Source: an uncultured Chlorobiaceae bacterium (GTDB lineage Bacteria > Bacteroidota > Chlorobiia > Chlorobiales > Chlorobiaceae). Taken from it: DNA of 64,000 nucleotides. This document shows, piece after piece, positions 20,394 through 30,950 of the stretch (the stretch's first letter is position 1; each line of letters opens with the position of its first letter). The stretch is from contig CAITSZ010000045.1 of the NCBI GenBank assembly GCA_903895195.1, forward strand, positions 62,001 through 126,000. The letters run 5' to 3'. Both the position numbers and the translations under genes were made by a program. The notes beneath the pieces are model-generated. The model was not told where the DNA came from, made no database searches, and saw only the letters and a list, made by a program, of their open reading frames with translations.

Positions 20394-20625
20394 ACTATGT
20401 CCAGTATGCGGTGGAGAGGTAATTGAAAAAGAGGTGGAAAAATTGATTCTCGGAGGCAACAACACCGCTGTTGTAAAAGCAAAAGCTGAGATCTGCACCC
20501 ATTGTGGTGAAAGATTATACTCGAAAGAAACTATCACGTGGTTCGAACAAATCCGATCACGTCTGGCGCGGGGTGATGTTGCCGGCTTTCATCCCATGGG
20601 TCAAGCCTATAAAGTTGCCGGATAA
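20380..20625 (+). CDS. YgiT-type zinc-finger antitoxin-like protein
   Basis: An 81-residue protein with two CxxC pairs, CPVCGG near residue 7 and CTHCGE near residue 40, the zinc-knuckle pattern of the YgiT-type MqsA N-terminal domain. The C-terminal part (SKETITWFEQIRSRLARGD) is short and lacks a full helix-turn-helix, as in many YgiT-only partners of DUF4258 proteins. The ATG at 20380 is chosen because homologues begin just before the first CxxC; it overlaps the upstream toxin gene. It is probably the antitoxin. Confidence 0.75.
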   Translation: MIPFELCPVCGGEVIEKEVEKLILGGNNTAVVKAKAEICTHCGERLYSKETITWFEQIRSRLARGDVAGFHPMGQAYKVAG

Positions 20626-20666
20626 CTCTCTTTTTCCACTTCTACAAAATTTAGTAATGGCGCTGG

Positions 20667-20702
20667 AATAGATTCCTCACGGGAGTTCGGAATGACAAAA
20701 AA
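20667..20702. repeat. Dispersed repeat fragment (TTCGGAATGACAAA type), copy 1
   Basis: GATTCCTCACGGGAGTTCGG followed by AATGACAAAAAA lies between two gene ends. A related, less exact sequence (GGTTCCC..., TTCGGGATGACGAAAG) occurs at 41371-41406. The pattern resembles short intergenic repeats known from several bacterial groups; recognition is from memory and tentative. Confidence 0.4.
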
Positions 20703-20705
20703 CGG

Positions 20706-21818
20706 TTATGCGAGCAGGACTGCGCAAATTCGTTCGAGCTCCTCTTCTTTTAAGTATGGGTGCATCGGGAGAGCAAATATACGGCTGCTGAGATCTTCGG
20801 AAACCGGGAAGTCGCCTAGCTTATAGCCTAAAGATGCGTAGGCTTTCTGGAGATGGAGAGGGATTTTGTAATAGATCATTGATGGGATACCCTCTTTTTG
20901 CAATGCCTGCATAAGCTGCTCACGCTCTTCAAACGATGATGCAAGTACAGAGTATTGCGCCCAGGCCGAGGTATAGTGTTCCTGAATGAGGGGAACTGCA
21001 ACTTTATGCTGCAACCTGCTGCTGTAGAAATCGGCAATACGCTGACGAACCTCGAGCTCTTCGTCAAAGATGGTGAGCTTTTCAAGGAGTACAGCTGCCT
21101 GGATTGAATCGAGGCGGCCGTTTATCCCGATACGGTCGTTACTGTACTTGTCGACACCGCTGCCATGAACCCGGATGGACCGCAATATCGAGTCAAGCTC
21201 TTCATCGTCGGTAAATATTGCACCGCCATCGCCATAACAGCCAAGCGGTTTTGCGGGAAAAAATGAGGTTGCTCCCACAAGACCGAAACTGCCTGCTTTG
21301 CGGCCATTGAAACTGCCGCCGAAACTCTGGGCTGCATCCTCAAGAATCCATAATTTATAGGCATCGGCTACCGCTTCAATACGAGTGTAATCAGCCGGCT
21401 GGCCGAAGAGATCGACTGGAATAATCGCTTTTGGCTTCAATCCCCGGGAGACGGCCTCTTCAATAGCTCGCCCTATTAGTTCCGGATTGATATTGAATGT
21501 CTCTGGGGAAACATCAACGAACACTGGAGTTGCTCCGGCAAGATTTATAACTTCAGCTGTTGCAACAAAGGTAAATGGCGTAGTAATCACAGCATCCCCC
21601 GGACCGATGCCTTTGGCCATAAGGGGCATAAGCAGAGCGTCTGTTCCTGATGAGCAGGATACACAGTAGCGAGAGCCGACATAAGAGGCAAGACGGGACT
21701 CCAGTTCAGTTACTTCCGGGCCCATAATAAAATGACCACTGTCCAGAATGCTTTCGATACGATGAAGAAGTGCCGTGCGAATCCGGTCTTTCTGCGAAAG
21801 GAGATCTATAAATTGCAT
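20706..21818 (-). CDS. DegT/DnrJ/EryC1/StrS-family sugar aminotransferase
   Basis: A 370-residue PLP enzyme. The internal aldimine lysine is K190 (SFFPAKPLGCYGDGGA), the pyridine-nitrogen aspartate is D161 (ILEDAAQSFGG), and SCSSGTDAL near residue 55 binds phosphate. Family members aminate keto-sugars for surface polysaccharides; the FGQPADY segment and DAAQSFG are typical of the WlbE/WbpE-like group, so a nucleotide 3-keto-sugar is a plausible substrate. No other sugar gene is adjacent, although mpl (cell wall recycling) is divergent next door. Confidence 0.88.
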   Translation of the reverse strand: MQFIDLLSQKDRIRTALLHRIESILDSGHFIMGPEVTELESRLASYVGSRYCVSCSSGTDALLMPLMAKGIGPGDAVITTPFTFVATAEVINLAGATPVFVDVSPETFNINPELIGRAIEEAVSRGLKPKAIIPVDLFGQPADYTRIEAVADAYKLWILEDAAQSFGGSFNGRKAGSFGLVGATSFFPAKPLGCYGDGGAIFTDDEELDSILRSIRVHGSGVDKYSNDRIGINGRLDSIQAAVLLEKLTIFDEELEVRQRIADFYSSRLQHKVAVPLIQEHYTSAWAQYSVLASSFEEREQLMQALQKEGIPSMIYYKIPLHLQKAYASLGYKLGDFPVSEDLSSRIFALPMHPYLKEEELERICAVLLA

Positions 21819-22057
21819 AACTGTATGGTTTGAAATCTATTAAAACTGTTTCGGCTAAAATACAGATTCATTTTATTTCTTTTGCTGTATGGCTCAATTC
21901 TTTAGAGAAAAGAGAGATTATCCTGACTCTTTTTCCGGAGCCAGCAAAGGAGAGGCAAGCCCTGTTGCAGTTGCGCTCCTCCCAATTTTTATGTATATAA
22001 AGCCAGTACGCAACGTCCGTGCGATCCCTTCAATCTGAAGACAATCTTTTTTTCAAG

Positions 22058-23488
22058 ATGAGCTCCATCTACTTTATCGGTATAGGCGGTACAGCAATGG
22101 CTGCGGTAGCCGTAGCCCTTTCACATGCGGGGCATGCCATCACCGGCTCCGACACCCAGCTCTACCCTCCGATGAGCACCTATCTCGAAGAGCATAATAT
22201 CCGCTATTTCAACGGTTTTTCAGCTGAAAACCTTAAGCATGCGTCACCCGATGTGGTTGTTGTCGGCAATGCTATAAGCCGCGGGAATCCGGAACTTGAA
22301 TATTCCCTCAATCACCATGTTGCGCTGGCTTCCATGCCGGACCTGGTCAGAGAACATCTGATCGGCAACAATACATCGTTAGTGGTAACCGGCACTCATG
22401 GCAAAACAACAACGACTTCGCTCATTGCATGGTTGCTCGAACATGGCGGACTCAAACCGGGATTCCTGGTAGGTGGTATTCCTGAAAATTTCTCTATAGG
22501 GTGCAGGGCATCAGGACGCAGCGAAGAGGGGTTTTTTGTTTCAGAAGGTGATGAATACGATACTTCATTTTTTGACAAGCGGAGCAAGTTTCTTCTCTAT
22601 CGCCCGGACATAGCCATCATCAATAATATTGAATTTGACCACGCCGACATTTTCAACTCTCTTGAGGATATCAAGCGCAGTTTCAGGCTGTTTGTCAATC
22701 TTATTCCAGAAAACGGAACACTTTTTATCAATGGGGATGATCCTGTCGCCGTTGAAATTGCCGCGCGTGCTTTCTGCAAGGTTGAACGGTTCGGTCTGAA
22801 AACAGATTCGGAATGGAGCGCCCGCAACATATCACTGGATGGGGATGCATCGTCCTTTGAGGTTTTTTATAAAAACGCACTTCTCGGCTCTATTTCGGTT
22901 CCGCTTTTTGGTAATCATAATATCATGAATGCCCTTGCCGCTGTTGCTGCAGCGACCAGTACCGGGCTCCCTTTCGAGGCTATAAGGCATGGGATGGCGC
23001 TCTTCAAACGGCCGAAACGCAGGATGGAAATCATCGGAACCTTCCCCGGAAACATAACACTTATTGAAGATTTTGCCCACCACCCCACTGCAGTCAGGGT
23101 CACACTGGAGGCGATTGAACAGCTCTATTCCGGACGACGAATTGTAACATGCTTTGAACCGCGGTCAAACACTACCACCCGGAACATCTTTCAGCAGGAA
23201 CTTTCTGAATGTTTCGGACCGGCAGCCATTGTTGTCATAGGCAAGGTTAACCGTCCAGACCGCTATCCTCCTGATCAGTCTCTCAATATATCGTTATTAA
23301 AGGAGTTAATGGAAAAACAGGGGAAAAAGGTTTTTCTTGCCGGTCAGGATTCTGCCGATTACCCGGATGATATCGTTGCATTTCTTCAAACAGAGCTCCT
23401 TGATGATGATGTTGTTATTCTTTTGAGCAATGGCAGCTTCAGCAACCTGAAAAATCTATTATCAGAAAGTTTTCAAAAAAATTGCTGA
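22058..23488 (+). CDS. mpl: UDP-N-acetylmuramate:tripeptide ligase Mpl
   Basis: Mpl re-attaches recycled murein tripeptide to UDP-MurNAc, saving de novo synthesis. The protein (476 residues from the chosen start) shows the Mur-ligase GIGGTAMAA motif, the ATP loop GTHGKTTTTSL, and features that separate Mpl from MurC: GSDTQLYPPMSTYLEE, VGNAISRGNP, SFFDKRSKF, EFDHADIF, DFAHHPTAV and EPRSNTTTRN. The ATG at 22058 directly precedes the conserved IYFIGIGG; a GTG 13 codons upstream is possible but adds nonconserved residues. It is monocistronic. Confidence 0.93.
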   Translation: MSSIYFIGIGGTAMAAVAVALSHAGHAITGSDTQLYPPMSTYLEEHNIRYFNGFSAENLKHASPDVVVVGNAISRGNPELEYSLNHHVALASMPDLVREHLIGNNTSLVVTGTHGKTTTTSLIAWLLEHGGLKPGFLVGGIPENFSIGCRASGRSEEGFFVSEGDEYDTSFFDKRSKFLLYRPDIAIINNIEFDHADIFNSLEDIKRSFRLFVNLIPENGTLFINGDDPVAVEIAARAFCKVERFGLKTDSEWSARNISLDGDASSFEVFYKNALLGSISVPLFGNHNIMNALAAVAAATSTGLPFEAIRHGMALFKRPKRRMEIIGTFPGNITLIEDFAHHPTAVRVTLEAIEQLYSGRRIVTCFEPRSNTTTRNIFQQELSECFGPAAIVVIGKVNRPDRYPPDQSLNISLLKELMEKQGKKVFLAGQDSADYPDDIVAFLQTELLDDDVVILLSNGSFSNLKNLLSESFQKNC

Positions 23489-23578
23489 ATATTTCACGTT
23501 TGATATTATATCTTGTTAAACGTTTTTTTCTTTGAAAAAAGATTTTTTTTGACACAATCAACACGAACACTAACTTAA

Positions 23579-24604
<1,026 letters not shown>

Positions 24605-24639
24605 TAAGCTCTGAGAAAAAAGAGGATTATCAGAAAAAG

Positions 24640-24667
24640 GGCGCCCCAACAGGGCGCCTTTTTTTTT
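24640..24667 (+). terminator. Rho-independent terminator of gap
   Basis: A 7-bp G+C-only stem GGCGCCC/GGGCGCC (24640-24646 and 24652-24658) with loop CAACA is followed by nine T. It lies 36 bases after the gap stop codon. Confidence 0.95.
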
Positions 24668-24772
24668 GTTTTTCCATTCATACGGAAAATTCTTTTTTCA
24701 TTTATTTACCGTACTTTAAACTATGCAATCCTATAATCTCAGCTTGTTGTTTCACAGCAACCATTTTTTCTT

Positions 24773-25249
24773 ATGACACATACCTCAGCAAATCCCATGA
24801 GAGCAATTATCCTGTTCGACAGTAAGACTGCAGGAGGATCAACAGACAAACTCATTGATTCGATTGGTCTGGAGCTCGCCAGAACCGGAGCTTATGTCGA
24901 AAAAGCAAAATGTAAATCAACTGGAGATTACAGCTTCGTCAAGGATTTTGATGTTGTGATCATGGGGGCCCCTATTTACTATCTGATTGTATCGTCACAA
25001 CTGCTGGGAGCTTTGATGCAAAGCAATCTTAAAGAGTATCTGGCTGGAAAAAAAGTTGCACTCTTTCTCACCTGCGGCAGTCCTGAACTGATGGCAAACC
25101 TGCTCTACCTGCCACAGCTGAAAATGAACCTTGTCGACAATACAATTCTTGCTGAAAGAATTTTTGCGCCCGACCAGATTTCAGACCCGACGGTAATAGC
25201 GAAATATGTCCTTGAACTGAGTGATGCCTACCAAAAAGAAAGCCACTAA
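24773..25249 (+). CDS. Flavodoxin-like protein
   Basis: A 158-residue protein with the flavodoxin fold pattern: AIILFDSKTAGGSTDKLIDSI at the N-terminus (the FMN phosphate loop position, though not the classic TxTGxT), VVIMGAPIYYLIVSSQL in the middle (the 60s loop), and KKVALFLTCGSPE (the 90s loop). This resembles flavodoxin-domain proteins related to protoporphyrinogen oxidase HemG and not long-chain electron-transfer flavodoxin. The Met at codon 9 (MRAIILF) is an alternative start. Redox partner and function are unknown. Confidence 0.72.
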   Translation: MTHTSANPMRAIILFDSKTAGGSTDKLIDSIGLELARTGAYVEKAKCKSTGDYSFVKDFDVVIMGAPIYYLIVSSQLLGALMQSNLKEYLAGKKVALFLTCGSPELMANLLYLPQLKMNLVDNTILAERIFAPDQISDPTVIAKYVLELSDAYQKESH

Positions 25250-25577
25250 TACCATACCCTGTTGTAATACAGCTCGCATAAATTATCAGCCGGACCATAT
25301 AAAAAGTCCGGCATGAGCCACTTATACCTTAAAAATGGTATAAAAATATCGATTTAGATTTATAAAACTCATCTCGCCGAATTCTCTGCTTTATTTTTTT
25401 TCGATTAATGCCGATCCCATCTAAAAAGCATTATATTGCACAGCATTATAGCGAACTTGTCAAGGCTGCACACGTTTCATAGGAATGAATGCATTACGTT
25501 AAGCGACATTTTCAGTACGACAAGCTAATTTTACTCATATAACAAGCAGTTCACTACAAAGGAGCTAGTTTAATTTC
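25250..25577. other. Intergenic region before malic enzyme, with two hairpins
   Basis: This 328-base gap holds a hairpin GCCGGAC/GTCCGGC (25289-25295 and 25306-25312; probably ends the flavodoxin-like transcript although no T run follows) and a second AT-rich inverted repeat TTATACC/GGTATAA (25322-25328 and 25337-25343). AAAGGAG at 25558-25564 is a ribosome site placed rather far from the ATG at 25578. Nothing else was recognised. Confidence 0.5.
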
Positions 25578-26765
25578 ATGGGATATTCACAAAAGTCAAT
25601 AGAATTACATCTCAAAACGCGCGGCAAGATTGAAATCAGGTCTAAGGTCAGCGTAAAAACAAAAGAGGACTTATCTTTAGCTTATACCCCTGGTGTTGCG
25701 GCAGTCTGCACAGCAATCGGCCTGGATAAAGAAAAGTCATATACATTAACTAATAGAGCCAATCAGGTTGCTGTTGTTTCTGACGGCACTGCCATTCTCG
25801 GACTTGGTGACCTCGGTCCTGAAGCCGCAATGCCTGTAATGGAGGGTAAGGCAATAATTTTTAAGGAATTTGCTGATATTGACGCAATTCCCCTCTGTAT
25901 CAACTCAACAGATGTTGAGGATATCATTAAATTCTGTAAGCTGATCGAGCCAAGTTTCGCAGGCATTAACCTCGAAGATATTTCGGCTCCGAGATGTTTC
26001 GAAATTTTTGAGCGCCTCGAAAACGAGCTGTCAATTCCGGTTTTTCATGATGATCAGGACGGAACTGCTATTGTAACTCTTTCAGCCATCATCAATGCCT
26101 GCCGTGTAACCGGACGTGATATCACGGACTTGCATATCGTCATTAATGGCGCCGGTGCAGCAGGAATTGCCATTGCCAGGCTTTTACTTAATGCCAAGGC
26201 GAAAGAGGTTGTTCTCGTCGATACCCAGGGAGCAATTTATGAAGGACGCCCCGGTATGAATTCAACGAAACAACATATTGCTGAAATTACCAACAAAGCG
26301 AAGCACTCTGGTGATTTAGCAAGTACAATGATCGGTGCTGATGTCTTTGTCGGTGTCTCTATCGGCAACATTGTTACTCAGGAAATGGTTAAAGGAATGA
26401 ATAAAGCACCATTCATTTTTGCCATGGCCAACCCTACACCGGAAATAATGCCTGATCTTGCGTATGAAGCAGGCGCCAGCATTGTCGGCACAGGACGTTC
26501 AGATCTGCTGAATCAGGTTAATAATGCCTTGGTATTTCCAGGCCTCTTCAAGGGTTTGTTTACCTCCGGAATCAGGAAGGTTACTTCAGAGATCAAGATG
26601 GCCGTTGCGTTTGCCATTGCCCAATCTATCGAACCTACACATGACATCTTAATGCCATCAGTTTTCAATACGGATGTGGTACCAAATATCATCGCCAGTA
26701 TAGCAAAGCTGCATGAGGCATCAGTTGCATTTGAAGCGGAAACGTTGGTTGGCGTTGAAGACTAA
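25578..26765 (+). CDS. NAD(P)-dependent malic enzyme, short form
   Basis: Oxidatively decarboxylates malate to pyruvate. The 395-residue protein corresponds to the malic-enzyme half of MaeB without the phosphotransacetylase-like tail. Conserved pieces are SLAYTPGVA, SDGTAILGLGDLGP, the metal/substrate segment INLEDISAPRCF, FHDDQDGTAIV, the Rossmann motif VINGAGAAGIAIARL, and ANPTPEIMPDLA. In a green sulfur bacterium it could supply pyruvate or NAD(P)H from the reductive TCA cycle. It is monocistronic, ending at a hairpin terminator. Confidence 0.93.
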   Translation: MGYSQKSIELHLKTRGKIEIRSKVSVKTKEDLSLAYTPGVAAVCTAIGLDKEKSYTLTNRANQVAVVSDGTAILGLGDLGPEAAMPVMEGKAIIFKEFADIDAIPLCINSTDVEDIIKFCKLIEPSFAGINLEDISAPRCFEIFERLENELSIPVFHDDQDGTAIVTLSAIINACRVTGRDITDLHIVINGAGAAGIAIARLLLNAKAKEVVLVDTQGAIYEGRPGMNSTKQHIAEITNKAKHSGDLASTMIGADVFVGVSIGNIVTQEMVKGMNKAPFIFAMANPTPEIMPDLAYEAGASIVGTGRSDLLNQVNNALVFPGLFKGLFTSGIRKVTSEIKMAVAFAIAQSIEPTHDILMPSVFNTDVVPNIIASIAKLHEASVAFEAETLVGVED

Positions 26766-26800
26766 CCAGTCAAAAGCAGTTGTCACACATACACGCAGGA

Positions 26801-26828
26801 AAGGCCGGTATCAAACCCGGCCTTTTCT
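26801..26828 (+). terminator. Terminator after malic enzyme
   Basis: Stem AAGGCCGG/CCGGCCTT (26801-26808 and 26817-26824) with loop TATCAAAC is followed by TTC. It lies between the convergent ends of malic enzyme and dnaJ and may serve both. Confidence 0.85.
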
Positions 26829-26854
26829 TGTTTATAGATGTTTCAGGATTTTGC

Positions 26855-28048
26855 TTATGAGAAAATATCCCGTGCTTTTTCAAAAAAGCCCTTGGAATCT
26901 TTATCATTATGCGCCATCGGGGAAATTCCGGAAGATTTTTTCATCTCCTTGAGAAGTTCCTTGTCCTGATGCGAAAGATCTTTGGGGACATACACATTGA
27001 CTTTCACATACTGGTCGCCTCTGGACGATCCTCGCAGATGACCGATTCCGTGACCCGCGATACGGAGCATTGTTTCAGGCTGCGTTGATGGCGGTATAGT
27101 CAACTTGACGGCACCGTCAAGGGTAGGCACTTCGACTTTAGTTCCAAGCACAAGGTCAGGGAAACTTACAGCAAGGGAATAAACCACATCGTCTCCATGA
27201 CGTGAAAAGAGTTCATGAGGCACTTCCTCAATCACGACAAGAAGATCTCCTGCAGCTCCACCTCTCGGGCCCGCATTGCCCTGTCCACGCAAGGTCAGGT
27301 AATTACCATCCTCAACGCCTGAAGGAACGGTAACCTTAACGGTCACCTCGCCGAGTTTGATGCCTTCACCATAGCATGAGGTGCAACGATCCTTGATTAT
27401 TCTGCCATCTCCACCGCAAGTCGGACATGCGGCTATATTGACAAACTGGCCGAACATGGTTTTAGAGGCCTGACGTACCTCTCCGGTTCCGTGGCAGGTC
27501 TGACAGTTTTCTGTCGCTCCTGATTTGGAGCCACTGCCGTTGCACTCAAGGCAGGAAATCTGCTTTTTGATCTTCAATGTTTTTTCAACCCCTTTGGCAA
27601 TCTCTTCGAGGGTCAACTTGAGACGGATTTTCAGATCTGTTCCGGGAATGCCACTTGACGGGCGCCCTCTTCTTGATCCGCCACCGCCAAAAACCTCTTC
27701 GAAACCAAAAGGAGAACCACCACCGCGTGATTTACCGCCGGTAAACATATCGTTGAATGCACTGAAAATATCGTTTAAATCACTGGCGCCACCGCCATAC
27801 TGCCCCCCACCGGATGCAGCTGAAGATCCAACACCAGCATGTCCGAACTGATCATAGCGACGACGTTTGTCATCATTACTGAGCACTTCGTAAGCTTCAT
27901 TCACCTCTTTAAAATGCTCCTCAGCAGCCTTGTTATCAGGATTTTTATCAGGATGAAACTGCAGTGCCAGCTTCCTGTAGGCCTTTTTTATTTCGTCCTT
28001 TGTGGCCGTACGGCTGACACCAAGGACCTCGTAATATTCTTTCTTCAT
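26855..28048 (-). CDS. dnaJ: Chaperone DnaJ
   Basis: Hsp40 co-chaperone that loads substrates on DnaK and stimulates its ATPase. The J domain has the HPD motif at residues 32-34 ([11 protein letters not shown]). A Gly-rich linker follows (residues about 74-110), then the zinc domain with four CxxCxGxG-type repeats ([32 protein letters not shown]) and the C-terminal substrate-binding beta domains. 397 residues is normal. It is the last gene of the hrcA-grpE-dnaJ operon; dnaK is not in the window. Confidence 0.97.
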   Translation of the reverse strand: MKKEYYEVLGVSRTATKDEIKKAYRKLALQFHPDKNPDNKAAEEHFKEVNEAYEVLSNDDKRRRYDQFGHAGVGSSAASGGGQYGGGASDLNDIFSAFNDMFTGGKSRGGGSPFGFEEVFGGGGSRRGRPSSGIPGTDLKIRLKLTLEEIAKGVEKTLKIKKQISCLECNGSGSKSGATENCQTCHGTGEVRQASKTMFGQFVNIAACPTCGGDGRIIKDRCTSCYGEGIKLGEVTVKVTVPSGVEDGNYLTLRGQGNAGPRGGAAGDLLVVIEEVPHELFSRHGDDVVYSLAVSFPDLVLGTKVEVPTLDGAVKLTIPPSTQPETMLRIAGHGIGHLRGSSRGDQYVKVNVYVPKDLSHQDKELLKEMKKSSGISPMAHNDKDSKGFFEKARDIFS

Positions 28049-28102
28049 AATACCACCAGCAAATTTGCTTATCTATTGTTCACTATTAAAAAACGTATCA
28101 CA

Positions 28103-28708
28103 CTATCGAGCCACGATAACCTTGGCATGCCGGATAACCTTATCTCCGAGCAGGTAGCCGGTCTGGTACTCATCAATGATAGTATCAGGTTCGGCATCTG
28201 GCTGATCGACCTGGGAGATGGCTTCATGGAAATTCACATCAAGCTTCATTCCTTTTGAATCTATAGCTTTCACCCCTTTATGGTCAAGCCACTTCTCAAG
28301 ACTTTTTTTCACAAGTTCGACTCCCTCGATATAGGGTCGGGCTTCTGCCGAGGTTTCAGCATTAAGAGGAGCGTGCTGCAGTACCCGTTTGACATCATCA
28401 ACAACAGGGAGCAGCTCCCTGATAATATTTTCAAGGGCCCTGGAAGAGGCCATCATTGACTCGCGTTCCTTTACCTTCCTGAAATTCTCAAAATCCGCAG
28501 CTTTTCGAAGCAACTCATCACGATACCTGTCGCTCTGCTCTTTATGCTTCAGTAGTTCAGTTTCAAGCTCAGCTATTTTCGAAAGAGAAGAGTCCTGCTC
28601 CGGCAATGACTCTTGCTGCTCTGCTGAGGTTACCGGAACATCCTTTTTCTCTTTATCCTCAAAATGCTCTGCCCAACTCTCCTTGCCATCCAATACTTTC
28701 TTTGTCAT
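28103..28708 (-). CDS. grpE: GrpE nucleotide exchange factor
   Basis: Exchanges ADP on DnaK. The 201-residue protein has an acidic, poorly conserved N-terminus, a long coiled coil (about residues 40-100, including [15 protein letters not shown]) and the C-terminal beta domain with [21 protein letters not shown] and FNxHEAIS-like NFHEAISQV. It sits 16 bases after hrcA and 54 bases before dnaJ in the same transcript. Confidence 0.96.
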   Translation of the reverse strand: MTKKVLDGKESWAEHFEDKEKKDVPVTSAEQQESLPEQDSSLSKIAELETELLKHKEQSDRYRDELLRKAADFENFRKVKERESMMASSRALENIIRELLPVVDDVKRVLQHAPLNAETSAEARPYIEGVELVKKSLEKWLDHKGVKAIDSKGMKLDVNFHEAISQVDQPDAEPDTIIDEYQTGYLLGDKVIRHAKVIVAR

Positions 28709-28724
28709 AAATTACATTATCTGT

Positions 28725-29801
28725 TTAGTTAACATCCGACAGCGTTGCTGAAAGGCTGTCGGCCATATAGTTGAGAACGCGAACAGCGTACTCGTAGTCC
28801 ATTCTTTTCGGTCCAAAGATTCCTATTTTTCCAACCATGTTCCCGACATAATAGGGAGTGGAAACAATGGTCAAGTCTTCAGCCTGGCGCTCGCTGTTCT
28901 CCTTGCCGATATTGATGGTAATATCGCGGCCAGCCGAGCGAACAGTTTCAATAGAAGTAGGGCTATGCCCGACAAGCTTTGCCATGCTGAGCTTGTCCTC
29001 AATCATGGTGATAAGATCACGAACCCTTTCAGGCTGCTTGAACTCAGGCTGATCTACAATATACTCGGTACCGGAAATATAGAGGCGTTCAAAAATAGGA
29101 GACTCATCAAAGAGATCTCCGGCAGAACGCACAATTAGATTTTTTAGCGCATTATCACACATACTGTCAGAAAGACGCCGGCTTATCGTGCGGCGAATTT
29201 CGGACAGTGTCAATCCTGAGAGTCGCTGATTAAGAACATCAACTACCTCATCAACGGTCTGACGGGAAACCTCCATATCAAGCTCCATAACAATGGTCTT
29301 GACAAACAAGGACTGAATGGAGAGAATAACCATCATCCGTGTTGAGCTCAGCAGAACCATGTCGAGCTTTTCAAAAATTGCATTCGACAGTGTCGGCGAC
29401 AACACAACACTCAACTGCCGTGAAATAGTACCGAGAACTTTTGCTGCTGAAAGCAGAACGTCAGATGAGGTCCCTTTACGATCTATACTGATTTGACCAA
29501 TGTTCTCCTCAATCCTTTTTTTCTCTTTATCATCGAGAGACTGGAAAGTCATGATAAGATCGACATAATAACGATAACCCTTATCTGTAGGAGTTCTTCC
29601 TGCTGAAGTGTGTGGCTGACTGATATACCCTTCCTCTTCGAGAATGGCCATGACATTGCGGATCGTGGCGTCCGAAAGGCCAAGATTATAATGTTGTGTT
29701 ATATACCTTGAGCCGACCGGAGCAGCAGTAACAACATATGACTGGATGATAATACTCAGCACATGCCGTTCTCTCAAGGAAAGATCACGAGCATCCATCA
29801 A
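28725..29801 (-). CDS. hrcA: Heat-inducible transcription repressor HrcA
   Basis: Represses heat-shock operons by binding the CIRCE element. 358 residues with an N-terminal winged helix ([31 protein letters not shown] split across residues about 27-57, then [19 protein letters not shown]) and the C-terminal GAF-like regulatory part ([22 protein letters not shown]). A good ribosome site (AAGGAG) precedes the ATG. I looked for CIRCE (TTAGCACTC-N9-GAGTGCTAA) in the visible upstream 100 bases and did not find it, so this operon may be controlled otherwise. Confidence 0.96.
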   Translation of the reverse strand: MMDARDLSLRERHVLSIIIQSYVVTAAPVGSRYITQHYNLGLSDATIRNVMAILEEEGYISQPHTSAGRTPTDKGYRYYVDLIMTFQSLDDKEKKRIEENIGQISIDRKGTSSDVLLSAAKVLGTISRQLSVVLSPTLSNAIFEKLDMVLLSSTRMMVILSIQSLFVKTIVMELDMEVSRQTVDEVVDVLNQRLSGLTLSEIRRTISRRLSDSMCDNALKNLIVRSAGDLFDESPIFERLYISGTEYIVDQPEFKQPERVRDLITMIEDKLSMAKLVGHSPTSIETVRSAGRDITINIGKENSERQAEDLTIVSTPYYVGNMVGKIGIFGPKRMDYEYAVRVLNYMADSLSATLSDVN

Positions 29802-29901
29802 CGAACTCCTTAGCGATTACAAAAAAATAACTCAAGGATTAAAACAGGTGAATTTAAAAAAACTTCACCACATCCCTTATATAAACAAAATGGAAAGCAA
29901 G

Positions 29902-30801
29902 TTAATTTCCAATCTGAATAACTCCTGAAATAACCCGGTCAAGACCGGAATAATCCTTATAGACGGTTATCTCGGAAAACCCCTGAGAGGTCATAAGTTC
30001 CGAGACTGAAGCGCCGGCATCCGCATGCAGTTCAAAAGAGAGCTTTCCGCCAGGAACAAGAAGCTGTTTCGCTTTTGTGACAATTGCAATGTAACACTCA
30101 CTCCCTTGAGGCGTCGTCAGCGCAAGCCTTGGCTCAAAGTGCTTAATCTCCCGCTGAAGGCTCTCCCACTCCGCATCCGGGATATAGGGTGGATTTGAGA
30201 CAATCAGATCATAGGCACTCTCCGGCAGTAACGATGCAAAGGAGTCATCAAACATATCGGCCTGAAGAAATTCTATCCGGGATTCAACATCATTTTTTTC
30301 GGCATTCATGCGTGCGACATCAAGTGCATCAGGAGAGCAATCAACAGCGGTAACCCTCAGAGACGGACAAAGCTTTGCCATGGTAACGGCTATGCAACCG
30401 CTTCCGGTACCAATATCAAGAATCTTTGCATCACTGGATCCGCCACGGCCAGTCATACCCAGTGATTCAAGAGCATGCTCGACAAGAAGTTCGGTTTCGG
30501 GGCGGGGAATAAGAACCCGTTCGTCAACCGTGAACTGCAAGCCGTAAAAGAACTGATCACCAATAATGTACTGCACAGGGCGGCCGTCAAGCCTCTGGCG
30601 GCAAAGGCTTCTGAAACGATCAAGCTCATCCTGATAAACCGGCCTGTTGTGATGCAGATAGAGCTCCAGCCTGCTCTTTCCAATAACATGGCCAAGAAGA
30701 AGTTCTGAACTTATTCGAGCCTCATCAACAGCTTTTTCTTCGAAATAAGCGGTAGTAGTCTTGAGCAGTTCAACGACCTGCCACTGTTTCAATTCTTGCA
30801 T
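29902..30801 (-). CDS. prmC: Peptide chain release factor N5-glutamine methyltransferase
   Basis: Methylates the GGQ glutamine of release factors RF1/RF2. 299 residues. The SAM-binding motif ILDIGTGSGCIAVTMA and the catalytic NPPY (DLIVSNPPYIPDAEW) identify the family, with the N-terminal helical PrmC domain containing RRDDGRPVQYI-like RLDGRPVQYIIG before it. It is separated from hrcA by 100 bases and probably has its own transcript. prfA is not adjacent. Confidence 0.94.
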   Translation of the reverse strand: MQELKQWQVVELLKTTTAYFEEKAVDEARISSELLLGHVIGKSRLELYLHHNRPVYQDELDRFRSLCRQRLDGRPVQYIIGDQFFYGLQFTVDERVLIPRPETELLVEHALESLGMTGRGGSSDAKILDIGTGSGCIAVTMAKLCPSLRVTAVDCSPDALDVARMNAEKNDVESRIEFLQADMFDDSFASLLPESAYDLIVSNPPYIPDAEWESLQREIKHFEPRLALTTPQGSECYIAIVTKAKQLLVPGGKLSFELHADAGASVSELMTSQGFSEITVYKDYSGLDRVISGVIQIGN

Positions 30802-30950
30802 GTATCTCTTTTAAACAAACGTTCACTTTGCCCGCCATTGCCGTGGATAAGGGTTTTTAAAAAAATTTCTCCACGCAACTTTACAAATAGTACATTAAAA
30901 TTCTTTGAGTATAACCGATTTGAGCCAAACCGACCAGATTACCAGATACC

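Noticed and set aside
29802-29901. CIRCE heat-shock operator upstream of hrcA
   Set aside because: Searched for TTAGCACTC-N9-GAGTGCTAA and found no such pair.
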